Shown here: positions 34,331 to 45,577 of the stretch, piece by piece
Numbering within the stretch: the stretch's first letter is position 1
How the letters are laid out: each line of letters opens with the position of its first letter
Assembly (NCBI GenBank): GCA_019009955.1
Contig: CM032230.1
Span: forward strand, 32,584,001 to 32,648,000
From: Riptortus pedestris
Lineage: Eukaryota; Arthropoda; Insecta; Hemiptera; Alydidae
Length of the DNA: 64,000 bases
Direction of reading: 5' to 3'
Made by a program: the position numbers and the translations under genes
The notes under the pieces: generated by a model
What the model was told of the DNA's origin: nothing
Seen by the model: the letters and a program-made list of their open reading frames with translations, nothing else
Database searches by the model: none

Positions 34331-34344
34331 CTTTGGCGCCAAAG
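34331..34344. promoter_or_regulatory. Perfect E2F-type palindrome
   Basis: CTTTGGCGCCAAAG is a 14-bp perfect palindrome containing the E2F consensus TTTSSCGC on both strands. It lies about 82-95 bp upstream of the predicted start site at 34426, a typical position for a proximal E2F site. The match is seen directly; function is inferred. Confidence 0.5.
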
Positions 34345-34396
34345 AATGATATCGGTGATCTAGACTTAGACAGTTTTCTTTGATTCGACGCTCATC

Positions 34397-34429
34397 TATA
34401 AAAGCGGAGAGTTTAGTTTGTTCTCAGTT
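34397..34429 (+). promoter_or_regulatory. Core promoter: TATA box plus initiator
   Basis: TATAAAAG (34397-34404) is followed by TCAGTT (34424-34429), a full match to the arthropod initiator TCAGTY. Spacing puts the TATA box at -29 relative to the A at 34426. This is the best core promoter in the window. Confidence 0.6.
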
Positions 34430-34674
34430 CGCTTCAAGTGAATAACAGTGCGTTCAGTGCAGTGACCAGTCTTTTTAGTTTCGGTGAGTGTTTACGTAAA
34501 GAACAGATTAGTGCCACGTTTATGTAAAAAACATTGCAGTGTCACGTTCTTTGCGAAGAACAGTGCAGTGCCGTGTTCTTTGTGAAGATCAGTGCAGTGC
34601 CGTGTTTTTTGTGAACTTCAGTGATCGTGAGTCATTGTACTATGGAATAAGAAATGAAGTTATCCGGGCATACT
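34426..34674 (+). CDS. Candidate first exon: 5' UTR and short signal-like start
   Basis: From the predicted start site runs a leader with 29-bp tandem repeats. Two GTGAGT donors are available: TTTCG|GTGAGTG (34483/34484) and CATACT|GTGAGTAA (34674/34675). If the second is used, ATG at 34654 encodes only MKLSGHT before the intron. A short first coding exon of a few codons interrupting a signal peptide is characteristic of arthropod cuticle-type and other secreted-protein genes. No second exon was recognised, so the product is unknown. Confidence 0.4.
34502..34633 (+). repeat. 29-bp tandem repeat in the candidate leader
   Basis: Units at 34502, 34530, 34559 and 34588 (28, 29, 29 and 29 bp) share the core GTGCAGTGCCGTGTTCTTTG, with a partial fifth unit. 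The array lies entirely within the predicted 5' leader. Confidence 0.75.
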
Positions 34675-34974
34675 GTGAGTAATAATTAAGAATTATTTAC
34701 CAAGTGTGTAGTGCATTGTCAAATAAGTTGTGCAGTGATAAAGCTGGAGTTTTTAATTTTGCAATACAAAAGAACACTAATAAACAACGTTTATTATTTT
34801 TGTTATGAACGTAAAAATATTATTGTACGATACTCGTCAAACTCCACAACAGTTTTTAGGCCTTCCTCGTCATCTACCTGCAATGACCCTATTTTCAAAT
34901 ATATACCCGATGAAATTGTATTGACAATTTTGACAAGAGTTTTACTTTCATTTACCCATTACCTATCAGAATGC

Positions 34975-35140
34975 CTATGTACAATTTTTCGATCCAAAGC
35001 ATCTTAACAGAAATATTTACTTCCTTGTTTTACTTTTTACTAAACGCCCTCTCCCCCCAGTACGATATCAGCCATTAACGTCATTATCTTAACTGAAGCA
35101 TGAATCTTTTAAATTTTGAGCTTCATTACAATCAAACTGA
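34975..35140 (-). mobile_element. H-family internal fragment
   Basis: 'ATTTTTCGATCCAAAGCATC', the C-rich block near 35045, 'GATATCAGCCATTAACG' and 'CATTACAATCAAACTGAAA' follow the H order. Confidence 0.45.
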
Positions 35141-35854
35141 AATATATATGTTCAATTTCTAGTAGGCGCAATTTCAGTTTGAGTAAATTTTGTTGAATGA
35201 TATGATAGAGAAATTTTCGAGCTAGTGCTTAAGTAAGGATACTAGGCGGACTATGAATAAGTAGAACCCGGACTATATGGTCTTTAGTTCTGACCGAAAT
35301 ATATAAAAATAGATTCATCTTATTCTTAGTAAAAAAAATGTCTTAATACTATTAAGTCACGTCTTCCTAGCTGGTATAATATTTCTCAAGGCCAAGGGGA
35401 AGAGTATACCCCAAAAGTAACAACAAAGTAGTGAATTACTTGTTTTCTGTGATTTGTTTCAACATCATCAATCATCAATATTACTTTATAATTGTATTGA
35501 GCTTGGGCTTACAGCAATCTCTCCAATGGCGAGAAGATTTATGGTATATTTATAGACCAAATTGCAAAAATCAAATATATTGCTATACAACCAATTCTGG
35601 TTCCAACTCAATCACTGCCTCTTCGGGGTTCTGATTTAGGTTGCCTGACAATTTCCCTTCAATATTGGTTGGCTGAGATAGCCCCGCCCTGAGGGATTTA
35701 GTCCGGATTGAGGAAATAACTCCTGATAGGATGAGGTCGTCCGAGGGTAAAGCACTCCAATGATTGGGGATTATTAGACATTGAACCTTACCAAATCTTT
35801 ATCAATACATAAAAATTGAAATGGATTTTAGCAAGTTTCACTCAAGGAATATAT
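35141..35854. other. Unassigned DNA
   Basis: A possible SINE-like patch (TTGGTTGGCTGAGATAGCC at 35668) has an A-box-like motif but no B-box. No gene recognised. Confidence 0.3.
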
Positions 35855-36819
35855 ATATAAAATTCTACTGTACGTGTGTATGTCACTGAACTACTTCTAA
35901 ACGGACCAGCCGTACCGATTTGAATGATTTTTTTAGTTTACGTTTGGTCACGCGCCCTGAATGGTTTAGATTCACAAATCAGCCTGGCAGATGGAGTAGG
36001 AGTGGGGGGTTGTAAGGGAGGCCTAAAATTAAAATAGCGATATTTCGTTTCCTATTGGTTTTTCGGCACACTTTAGTTATATTTACTTTTGTCATATAGC
36101 AAAGTATAAACAAGATATACACTAAAACAATAAAGTGGGAGCCAACTATTTAATTGGACACTCACGATTGAACCGAACTTAACGAAACTCTTTATGTAAA
36201 TTAGCATTAATTCTTTCATGATTATAAGCTATATTAATATTTTTAGGTTCGAACGAGTGGGAGTTATAAGGGAGGTCTGAATTAAAAATTCCCAATATTT
36301 CATTTTCTATATGTTTTTAGGCAAACATGCACATAAAAAAAGTTGGTTTTTATTTAAACATAATATTATTATATTTAATATCCTAATCGCTTGAAATATC
36401 ATACAGGACAACGTCTTGGGCCAGCTTGTATATAAACAAAATTGTAACCTCTGTCTGTACATTGTTTTTTTTAATAAATAATTTAAATAGGATAAACGCT
36501 GGGGAGGTGCTCCCTGTTATTTCTGGTATTTATTAACTCTTCTCGGGTAATGTATGATATGCTATATTGAACACACTATGTACCAATATGAATATACAGT
36601 TTACAATCGAGACTTACAAAAGAGTATTTTTGGTAGCGGTTATGAAGTATCTAAAACAGCCGTTGGGGTTGCAACGCATCAAGGGAATGAAACTTTTATT
36701 TATACATGGTTTGGAAGACAGAATACTTTCTATGGTTATGAATGATATGGTCCATTACGTTATATAAAAAAAGGAAAAGTACGCGCAGAGGAGAGGGGAA
36801 ATATATAGGCTTACCACAG

Positions 36820-36868
<49 letters not shown>

Positions 36869-37030
36869 CAAATCCACAGCAATGACTGGTATAAACCCTA
36901 AACATTGGAACAACGAAATGTCAAAATATTGTGCAAAGTAGAGGCTTCCCAAAAAGATACCATCATCATTCAGCCTCAAATGAATTCCCGGGCGATGCCG
37001 GGTAACTTCACAACAACGGGTAGCTAGTAT
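35855..37030 (-). mobile_element. R-family retroposon, reversed, near complete but rearranged
   Basis: Reading the minus strand from 37030, the 5' end (TAGCTACCCGTTGTTGTG, then GGCATCGCCCGGGAATTCAT) is followed by a (TA)n interruption (36821-36866) and the internal block shared with 19.1 kb. Next come 'GTACAGACAGAGGTTACAAT' and the C-rich units ('AACCCCCCACTCCTACTCC'). The 3' tail at 35860 is 'GGTCCGTTTAGAAGTAGTTC'. No ORF for a reverse transcriptase. Confidence 0.5.
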
Positions 37031-37122
37031 ATATATATATTCCTATATATATATATATATATATATATATCCTAACATCAGCACAATTATATATATATAT
37101 ATCTATATATATATATATTCCT
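37031..37122. repeat. Interrupted (TA)n blocks
   Basis: Several TA runs interspersed with CC and CTA motifs directly next to the 5' end of the reversed R copy. Confidence 0.8.
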
Positions 37123-38285
37123 AGATGGATGAGTGCTAAAATCTATTTCAAATTGTGTGTATATACAGACATATATCTGTGAACTGAATATTATTAAAAT
37201 GTTCACCATTTAATATATACTTTACATAATAAAATACATTCATAACGTGTTAATAATAAATACATAATAAATAACACAGTTAGAAAAATAGTTCAACAGT
37301 TAAATTAACTTTCAAAAAGGTCCTCAAACACACTCATATTCGCAGATTATCAGCTTTGCCGTGTTAACTGTTGTTATTTAACTGTTCCAAATATCCTCCT
37401 TTATGTCTGTTACTTCCATCAGGATCTTCCCTTCCTAGTCATATTTTATTTGTATATAATGGGTGTACTTAATTTTAAGGCAATAAATGAAATTCTGAGC
37501 GTATATAATAGAATTCACTAATTATTACAATAATTAATTATTGACAATATGTATTAGTTTGTAACACATTCAGGATCATTCGTTTGGATATTTTTATTGG
37601 TCTATTAAAATATTATTGTTCATTTTAATTTGTGGTTATTTAAAATTGATGGGAGTGGCCTTGAGTACGATTTTGTTATTTGAATACATAAAACTTTGCA
37701 TAAAATCTGTGCTAATGTTTTAAAGTAATTTAGGCTCAGAAGCATTTGATTAGTCAACTATATCTTTTGATTAGAGTAGAATTTCTATATTATACCAGAA
37801 ATTTTTGAAAAAAGGTTTTTATGTAATTTTGTCAAAAATACCCTACAGTAATTATTGTAAAATTAATTCTATGCTTTTGTTTATGTCTTGTTACATGCTG
37901 TTAATGTCGAAAAGCGTTATAGTGTTTCCTTTTTAAATGTACTCCTGGACATAAATCAATGGCTGTACCCGTGGTGTAAAATTGTATACTTCGAAAGGTA
38001 ATAAACATATTCAGTCATTCATAGTATTTGGAACGACCAGCTCCCCCTCTTATTTTTGTTCTTCAAAACCTCTCTAATGGAAATCCAGCAATTTAAATTA
38101 CACTCAAAGAACAAAAACTTCGTCTAATGTCCATACTTGGCCAAGATTTCGTTCTTGCCTGGTATTCAGTAAATTGCAATATAATTAGATAATGAAGCTT
38201 GTCACAAATTGTTATAATTTAGTAATCTCTGACGACATTTTAAAACTTATATCGTTGGCGTTTTCTTTACTCTATAAGTTCCGTG
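37123..38285. other. Unassigned AT-rich DNA
   Basis: No gene, repeat family or signal recognised. Confidence 0.45.
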
Positions 38286-38449
38286 TCCACACTTGAGAGA
38301 GATAGATAGATGCTTTTATTGTCATAGGACCAATGGTCCTCTCTTACAGACAATAGACATGTATGTTTACTATAAACTGGTTACTAATACTATAAATCAA
38401 ACTAAACTACTTATAAATTAAATTAAAACTTATCCAAAAAACATAAAGA

Positions 38450-38504
<55 letters not shown>

Positions 38505-38998
38505 TAATGTACAAACATAAAACTAAAAATATAAATAAAACTAATATACAAACAGAAAACTAAAAATATAAATAAAACTAATATACAAATGCCATTATGA
38601 TGAACTATGGTAAACGTCATATCACCATCTCGGTAGTTAGGAAATGATTAATGCAGGCCTTTCGGAATGATGATGATGCTTTTATTTCTTCCGGTAAAGC
38701 ATTCAGCACTCTTGCCGCAACAGCAGAAAAAGATTGGCGAAATATTTTGGTTCTGCAGGCTGTCAGTTTGAAATTATTTCCCAATCTCTCACTATTCATG
38801 GGAATAAAACCCTCATAAAGATTTTTGGGCACTCCGAAATCCAGGATTTTCTTTGAAAGACATAGTATATTTAAGCGCCGATACACCTTAGACGTGAGCC
38901 ATCCCAGAGCTTTCATGTATGATGTTATGTGCTCATCTCTCTTAGCATTGAATATATATCTGATAGCTGAATTAAATGCTCTCTGAATTTTTATGTCT
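38286..38998 (-). pseudogene. CR1/Jockey-like LINE, 3' end of ORF2 and tail
   Basis: The minus frame reads EDIKIQRAFNSAIRYIFNAK, continues DEHITSYMKALGWL, then CRTKIFRQSFSAVAARVLNA and LPEEIKASSSFRKACINHF. These match the conserved post-RT C-terminus of CR1/Jockey-superfamily LINEs ('LQ..QN..IR.IF', 'LGWL', 'RS...RSF...A..WN.LP..I...SF..F'). The 3' tail ends CAATAAAAGCATCTATCTAT next to a GATA repeat at 38300. A (TA)n (38455-38500) interrupts the UTR. It is 5'-truncated near 39000. Confidence 0.7.
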
Positions 38999-39171
38999 TC
39001 AGAGAGGGAGAGCGGCAGAGAAAAACTGAGTTACGTGGCCCAACGTTGTGCAGGGGCTTGAAAAATCAGTGCTGCCAAAAATAGGGAGGGAGCCGAGTGT
39101 TAAAAATTTCCCATCTCCCTGAAAGATGTGTGCGGTCTTCCTACAGCTGTTTATTTGGGCTAGCGGATTAC

Positions 39172-39396
39172 CTGACAATATGCAATAGCCTGCCCTGTTT
39201 GTGGATGCGGGTGGCGACCTCTGGCGGCAGCCTCTGAATGCCAAAACGGTAGAAAATGCGTGTATCTTCGGAGCCGACTCTTGTTTCGCAATCCCTCCAT
39301 ACAACTTGCAAACCAAATCCATCCATGAATAATCCACACCTTTCGACCGATTTCCGCAAAGGAACTGCTTTCACGGACAATGCCTTACTTCCTAGT
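39172..39396 (-). CDS. Candidate internal coding exon, unknown protein
   Basis: The best-delimited exon in the window. Minus strand: acceptor GTTAACATTTCAG (to 39397), 225 bp of GC-rich open frame, donor CATATTGTCAG|GTAATC at 39172/39171. One base is carried in and two out. The peptide includes LGSKALSVKAVPLRKSVERC, GLFMDGFGLQVVWRDCETRV and IFYRFGIQRLPPEVATRIHK. No family recognised. A LINE fragment (38286-38998) sits in the following intron. Phase fits the exons at 54718-54815 (upstream) and 32108-32321 (downstream). Confidence 0.5.
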
Positions 39397-39635
39397 CTGA
39401 AATGTTAACAGATTAGAATTTCAAATTTTCAAAGTTTTCATTTACCGAACTACTTCATAATGAGTAGGGTTCTTTAGATGCTCTCACACAGAGGAAAATT
39501 GAACAACGGTTTCTTAGATTTTGTGAACTCCTTATCAACTAATAATTACTTTACCATGTTTAATCTCATTTTGCAAGATGGGGTTTGGGAGAACTTATCA
39601 CTAGAAATTTTAAATTAGAGTTATCTTACATACAG

Positions 39636-39734
39636 TTTTAGCAGATTTCCCTTAAATGTACTCATGACGCGATTTTCGAAATTTTACTTCAAATGTCCAT
39701 TAATCCGACGAAAATGAGGTCCGTTCAAAACTGT

Positions 39735-39770
<36 letters not shown>

Positions 39771-40211
39771 CACAGATATTTATACCGCTTTGATATGTCT
39801 GTTACCACTCTAGCGGTCGCAATTATTGTTTAATCGTTGCCAAACTTGATATTTAGTCGTTTTATGTAAAAAGACAGATCAAGTTCGTTAATGGTTGAAA
39901 TCGGACCAGTGGGAGGGGGGTTTAAAGAGGAGGATTTTAGAAAATTCGAAATATCTCCGTTACTCTTCGTCAGAACGAAAAATTGTATAATAATAAATTA
40001 ACTATAAATATTGTTCTATACATTTATTCTCTCTCTACCGAGATATTTGCATTTTTATTAAATGTGGGCGGGTAACGGAGGGAAAGTGAGTTTCCCGCCA
40101 AAAGCAAGTTCGGCCGTTTTGGTAACTGTTTGGCTCTCGTGAAATTTCTCTATTGTAATACTTCACGTGGGAAATCTGCTTAATTTACGCAGCCCCTGCG
40201 TGACGGACTTT
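39636..40211 (+). mobile_element. H-family HINE-like element, short form
   Basis: The 5' end is TTTTAGCAGATTTCCCTTAA (with about 35 bp of the palindrome arm deleted) and the 3' end is ACGCAGCCCCTGCGTGACGG then ACTTT. The middle is well conserved, including (TA)n blocks at 39733-39770 and 'GGTTTAAAGAGGAGGATTTT'. About 576 bp. Confidence 0.75.
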
Positions 40212-40562
40212 CAATTAATTGTGTTTTCATTTCTTATACACAAAATTTATTGGAACCTCCGCCCTCCTTAAAATTTCCTGTTACAACATGCCAGTGGGGC
40301 AATACTGGAGGGTAGATTGAAGTTCCCACTTGCTCAAATTGTAACATTCTCTTGACGATAAGACAAATACAGACAGAGTTCCGAAAACGACAAGGACTTC
40401 CCCTATGACTAACAAGAACTTTTAAAGGAAGGCATTTACAACCTACTCTTATACCTACACATAATTCAAATAAACGACAAAATTTAACATACAAATTAAG
40501 TCTGTGGTGTACAACAAGATTTCAAAATACATCCATTAATTGTATTACATGCATTTGTAAAC

Positions 40563-40564
<2 letters not shown>
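40212..40564. other. Unassigned DNA
   Basis: No gene or repeat recognised. An 86-codon minus frame (40234-40494) has no known domain. Confidence 0.35.

Positions 40565-40627
<63 letters not shown>
40565..40627. repeat. (TA)n microsatellite
   Basis: About 31 TA units. Confidence 0.9.
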
Positions 40628-40629
<2 letters not shown>

Positions 40630-40699
40630 AGCTAACATGAAGGAGGAAATTACGACAACCATTAGTGAAAGTTCCATTTTCTGCCATTCATTTCCTATT

Positions 40700-40900
40700 G
40701 GTCATTCACCAACTATGCTCAGCACAAATTTTTTTTTTTATGTTCACTTATAAAATCTTTATTTATTTTACTTTTGCTATTTGTTTTTTGTTATTGTTAC
40801 ATGTTGTTATTTATTATTTATTTTACTTTTATTATTTCCCTTTTCCAATTTTTGACTTTTGAAAGTGCAAATCACCTTCGATGTGCATAAATAAATAATG
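40700..40900 (+). mobile_element. LINE 3' tail (copy 1)
   Basis: 'CATTCACCAACTATGCTCA', T-rich UTR, then TTTGACTTTTGAAAGTGCAA, ATCACCTTCGATGTGCATAA and ATAAATAAT. The reverse complement recurs at 63778-64000. The AAATAAA-rich end is typical of 3' ends of non-LTR elements. No coding part is present here. Confidence 0.55.
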
Positions 40901-40924
40901 AATTAATTAAATTATTTATCACTT

Positions 40925-41095
40925 TTTGCAACTAAGGCTAAATGGGACGAGTTATCTAAGGTTGCCACCCCTTTCTAGCCAGGGTAGGACTAAGGATATT
41001 ATTTAATGAATTCCATCACTAAATAAATTACTTCGCTCAGGCGGGATAATTGCCTAACCTTGCGCAGATTGAATATCGTAACCAATGAAGGTCTA
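40925..41095 (-). mobile_element. SINE family S copy
   Basis: Reversed S sequence: 'GGGACGAGTTATCTAAGG', 'GCCACCCCTTTCTAGCCAGG', 'AATGAATTCCATCACTAAAT', head near 41050-41095 ('GGCGGGATAATTGCC'). Confidence 0.6.
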
Positions 41096-42950
41096 ATGAG
41101 GTACGATTATTGCTAGTTGAAAATAATTAATGATAAAAAAGATTAAAGTTGTAGTCTACATAGTCATACTGGCTAATGCCTATCATTAGTCAGCTTATGC
41201 AGGCTACAGGCTACCGAGGGATGGCTATCTAATAACTCTGGCTTTAAGTGGAGTTCTCTCCACTCTTGTCTTTACTGGTCTGACTGGATTTTTTCTCATG
41301 ATGCCTTTATTGCTGGATGGAATAGTGCAGAAGACAACGGGAAACCCCTCCATGTTTTTCTACCCTCCAATTTTCTTCTGACCCTCTTCTCTCTGCTCCC
41401 GTGAAAATAAATCAAGTTTACCTTTTGACGGGATCACCTACTACGTGCAGGCTGTAGATACTACATCATGGTCACCTCATTGAAGCAATGCTTCATAATT
41501 TATAAATAATCCATTATTACTTCAAAAATATAATTTAATAAGTAAAATGTTGATATAGATATTTTATTATTAATGAATGATTCCGATTTATGTACTTACT
41601 TATTCACAATTGCTAATTCATTTCAACCCTGTTTTTGAGGTATGTATGATAATTATATGTGATTAAGATTGTTATTTTATTACTACACTAAATGCATTTT
41701 AATAAAAATTAATGTAATCGTGTAAAAATAAATTAAAAAATAAAAAACTTATAAAATGAGACTGTTTTATTTTATTTATGCATTATATTTATTTGGTTTT
41801 TATTTTGGTTTTCTTGTTCACTTTAGCTTACTTAATTACACAAATCAGTAGCCGCTTTTTTAAAATTTCTAGATGATTGTCTGTAAGTTTAATCCGTATC
41901 CATTAAAGGGATAAATTTTGAAAGGAATGTCCTTTTCCCATAAAATTCGAATTATAAACTTTTTTCTTTTTTTTTTTAAATTCGTAGGTCTAAGATTGTT
42001 CGCTAACCTGAAGCCACCGTAAAATAAATTAAAATTACCTGGAAAATAAAAAGAAAGCTATATATCAAACATTCAAGCTCAGGGAGTGAGTTATCTTAAT
42101 ATATAGCTGTATTTTTTTTTTTTTTTTATAATTTGTCTTTGTATATGCAAAGTTGAATTTTAAAATTAGGTTGTTTTTAATTGTCTGGCTTACTCAACAT
42201 CTATTGTCATCAATTCAACCAGATATCGTCTCACATCCTAATTGTGCGAGGGACTAAAACTCAGAAAATAATATTGAATGAAGGCATACTTATTATTGCG
42301 ATCCAGTTTCGGAATTATCCGAATTCTTTAAATGCCAGAAAGGAAATAACCGTGTCAGGAAAGCTAAGCAGGCGGATCGTTGGTTCGCGAGTACTTTTCG
42401 CCTCATGTTTTCCTATCTCTTACGCGGAGTCTCTAATTGGCCACCTCATAACAGAAGGGTTTATGGTTTCCTGCTTGAAAGGTTATCCCTTCCTTTGCTG
42501 CATAAACCACTAACCATGAATTGGGCTTCGATATCAAAAGGAAGTGGGTTTATCTCTTTGCGCTACGTTGGCTGATTTAGGGTAATGGCGCTGCTGATAA
42601 GACCCGTCGTTACTTAGATAAACGTTTTATGTAACAGACCATAAATGGCAGAAAAGGCTTGAAATGGAATAAGCGCCCATAATATTTTTCTTTATTTTCA
42701 AGAGCAATATAATTCATTGCTACGAAATGAACAAAAACTAACAAATAACAAAAACAAAGCAATCTTGAACTCTAACTAAATATTAAAAAACTCTCATGTG
42801 GGCAGAGATTAATAAACAAAATGTTTTGTTGCACTTTATTTCCAGTAATTTAATTTGAATATTACATAAGATATCCAAGGTCCAACGCCACATACCAACA
42901 AATGTCATAGAGCATAACTTATAGATTTTTTTACGCTAAACAAATTAGGA
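41096..42950. other. Unassigned DNA with two GC-richer patches
   Basis: Patch 1 (41180-41480) contains 'GAAGACAACGGGAAACCCC' and may be an eroded repeat. Patch 2 (42240-42620) contains a 110-codon plus frame (42181-42513) with GKLSRRIVGSRVLFASC, without recognised domain, start codon or splice support. The rest is AT-rich. Confidence 0.3.
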
Positions 42951-43212
42951 CTTGGAGAGAAAAAAACGTCCAATTCTACACAAGTTTTTTATTTCGGGCC
43001 TAAGGGCTTTCGAAGACTACTGTCTCCATCTTCAGAGCTACTTGCATGCACTCATTGGGAAAGACAGCTGGCTGATTTAGGGGAGTCACTTGCTATCTTA
43101 CCCTATGAGTGCAGTTCCCTAAGGCTCTGAAAATGGATTCAATAGTCTTCGAAAGCGCTTAGGTCTGAAATAAAAAAACTTGTGAAGAATAGTACGTTTT
43201 TTTCTCTCCAAG
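42951..43212. mobile_element. Foldback MITE, TA target (copy 1)
   Basis: Left arm CTTGGAGAGAAAAAAACGTC and right arm ending TTTTTTTCTCTCCAAG are inverted repeats that extend about 85 bp inward (TTTCGAAGACTA opposite TAGTCTTCGAAAG). The right flank is TA. The 262-bp element folds almost completely. A shorter relative is at 46112-46257. Confidence 0.8.
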
Positions 43213-43845
43213 TACACTATATTCTTCTCTACCAACAACACTGCTGTGAATCAAACTAAGACCTTAATGCATTTCTTAATGGAAAATTTATAATTGTTTA
43301 TTTTCGTCATGTTCTAAAACCCCATTCTTATTGTAGACTTCAATCGATAACGGACGTACCATAACTATATTTTACAAATGCCTTAACTCTGAAATTTACA
43401 CTATCTAAATCTAGACCTTTTTGAGTTTTGCAAAATGTGCCGACGTAACGTCGAGACTTGCCAAAATGAATTTCAGGTATAGTAAAAATGGGCAATTATG
43501 TTTAAACCTGATTTTTTCTCGGTATTATAATACTTCCCATACTTTGTAGAAGAAAGTAAAACCATAAAACGCAAATTAAGAAAAATATTTCATTGGCATA
43601 TAAACCAACTAATAAAATTAGGAGAATTTTGACACCTTTAAAAGATTAAGTTAGATACAAGAAAAAACAATTAAGTTATTTATAAACGGTTAATTGTCTG
43701 CATTGCTCAAATTTTATTTGAATATTAATCAATATGAAAATGGTATATGAAGCTATAAGGAGCCCAAAGAAGGCAGGGAACTACGAAATCTCACCACATA
43801 TTCTCTATTACTATTTAAAAAACAGAGGAGTAGAAGGGGGTGGGG
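43213..43845. other. Unassigned AT-rich DNA
   Basis: Nothing recognised. Confidence 0.4.
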
Positions 43846-44480
43846 TGCCTGATGGCTGAAAACAAGGAAGTACGAATATCTCGATTAATATTTGAGTTAC
43901 GAAAAAATCCATAGAACGACAATTATAAACATGAATTGTGTAGCAACATTGGTTCTATAACTTTTTTACCATCCGACTTGTAATAAATTATATATTTTGA
44001 ATTTTCGAATCCCCCCTCCCCCACTTTTCCATGGGCAATACCAGCTTATAAGAAATATGATCTTCAGTGTTGGCAGAAAATGTATGGTATAGATCAAATA
44101 AATATTTTCGAGTCAAAAGTCAAAATCTTAATTGAAGACGTCATCACACAATGGCATTGTATGCTTCTCGCGTAATAAAGGGCTCTTGAGAAAAATATTT
44201 GGTATATAAGCTTACAATAAAGTGGTTCATGATGTAACAGTTTACTGTTAATATGAGATGAGTTAGGAGTTGGGGTTAACTTCAGGTTGAAAACTAAAAA
44301 ATTGAAATATCTCGGTTAATATTCAAGATAAATAAAATAGGTATTGAACAACGTTTATTGGACATTAGATTTGCAATAAGATTGAATAATGTAAAATTTT
44401 TCGAGCCGAGTTATAATAATGGAGACATTACTTATTTTCCAAATTTTACCCCTCTAAACCCTCCATGACGGAACATGCAA
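43846..44480 (-). mobile_element. H-family, long degenerate internal sequence
   Basis: Contains in H order 'GAATATCTCGATTAATATTT', 'TTCTATAACTTTTTTACCAT', the C-rich block at 44010, 'GGTTCATGATGTAACAGTTT' (the long-subfamily segment), 'AAATATCTCGGTTAATATTC' and a second C-rich block at 44450. Both termini are missing. Two overlapping or tandem copies are likely. Confidence 0.5.
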
Positions 44481-45283
44481 TAAATTTATAAACACCCCTT
44501 CGACATTGAAAATAATTCATAAAAAGAAAAATGGAGCAAAGAGAAAAGTTTTGGAATCATAACACAATGCTATGAATATTGATAAAGCAATTAATTACAA
44601 AAGTGATGTATATAATTTAGTAAATGGCTATCAATAGTTCTGTCAATAATCAACATTTATATTGAATTACTGTCAAAATTAAGTTATGTAGATTATCTTT
44701 AATTGTACCATCCCAGCAATATTAACAAGCCGTTTTTCGAGCAGACGGACCATACTCCTTATTGCTTAAAATCAGTAAGTATTTTAATGAAAAAAAAAAA
44801 TTAAGAAAATAGGAATATGAATACTCAAATGCTTCAAACCGGCGCTCACTGGAGCGATCCTTCAGTAATGTTGGACATTGGGGGAAAAAATAAAAGTTTT
44901 AATTTGGGATATTGTTAGAGCCACATAAACCCATTTCAATTGAGCAGATTGATTTTTAGCCATATTATTGCAATGGTTTTTACATAATGCCTGGTTATAA
45001 TTGCTATGTTAAAAAAAGCCTTGGCTTATTAAATTTGTCGTGAACTCTTATTTCAAATTATAAATTATTGTTGCTTCCAGTACACATTAAGGGTATTATA
45101 ACAAATCAAAAACTGGCACAAAAGGTTTTTAAAATTCTTCTAATTTTTTTTTTTTTTTTACATCGAGCTGAAAATAATTTTATTTAATCGAATTCGCAAA
45201 TCGCTTGTATTTGCTTGAAAAAATACCACTTGGCATGCTTTTAGGAGTATATTGTCTTATTCACGTCGTCAGATCTTGCCTAA
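44481..45283. other. Unassigned AT-rich DNA
   Basis: Nothing recognised apart from T- and A-runs. Confidence 0.4.
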
Positions 45284-45577
45284 ACTTGCCTATTCATTAA
45301 ATATTTTACTTTTAATGTTAACACTTTCGGTGCGGAAGACGTATTATACCTCCCACGGACCTTTCCCAACTATATTGCATATCGATTAGATTTCAAATCG
45401 TGGAGTGTTTGCTCCCAAGTTCAAAATGAACTTCTCCAACAAAGAAAAACGAAAATCATTAGTGATTTTAGGGAAAAAATGGGAATAATCGTTGACCAAG
45501 TGAACCAAGGATTGGGTACATCTAATGACGGAAACACGGATATTCTTCCAACTTACAAATTCTCATTATTAAATTAA
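45284..45577 (+). pseudogene. RAG1/Transib-like transposase fragment
   Basis: A 97-codon frame without ATG reads NYIAYRLDFKSWSVCSQVQN, then RKTKIISDFREKMGIIVDQV and NQGLGTSNDGNT. A one-base shift then restores RIFF. The GxGTSNDGNTARRFF-type motif preceded by a basic 'FR.KMG..VD' stretch matches a family of arthropod proteins that I associate with the C-terminal part of RAG1/Transib-type transposases. The match is from memory of family motifs. The fragment is frameshifted, lacks the rest of the protein and is inactive. Confidence 0.42.

Noticed and set aside
39000..39337. 112-codon minus-strand ORF
   Set aside because: It is a shadow frame of the exon at 39172-39396 and runs through its splice donor into the intron.
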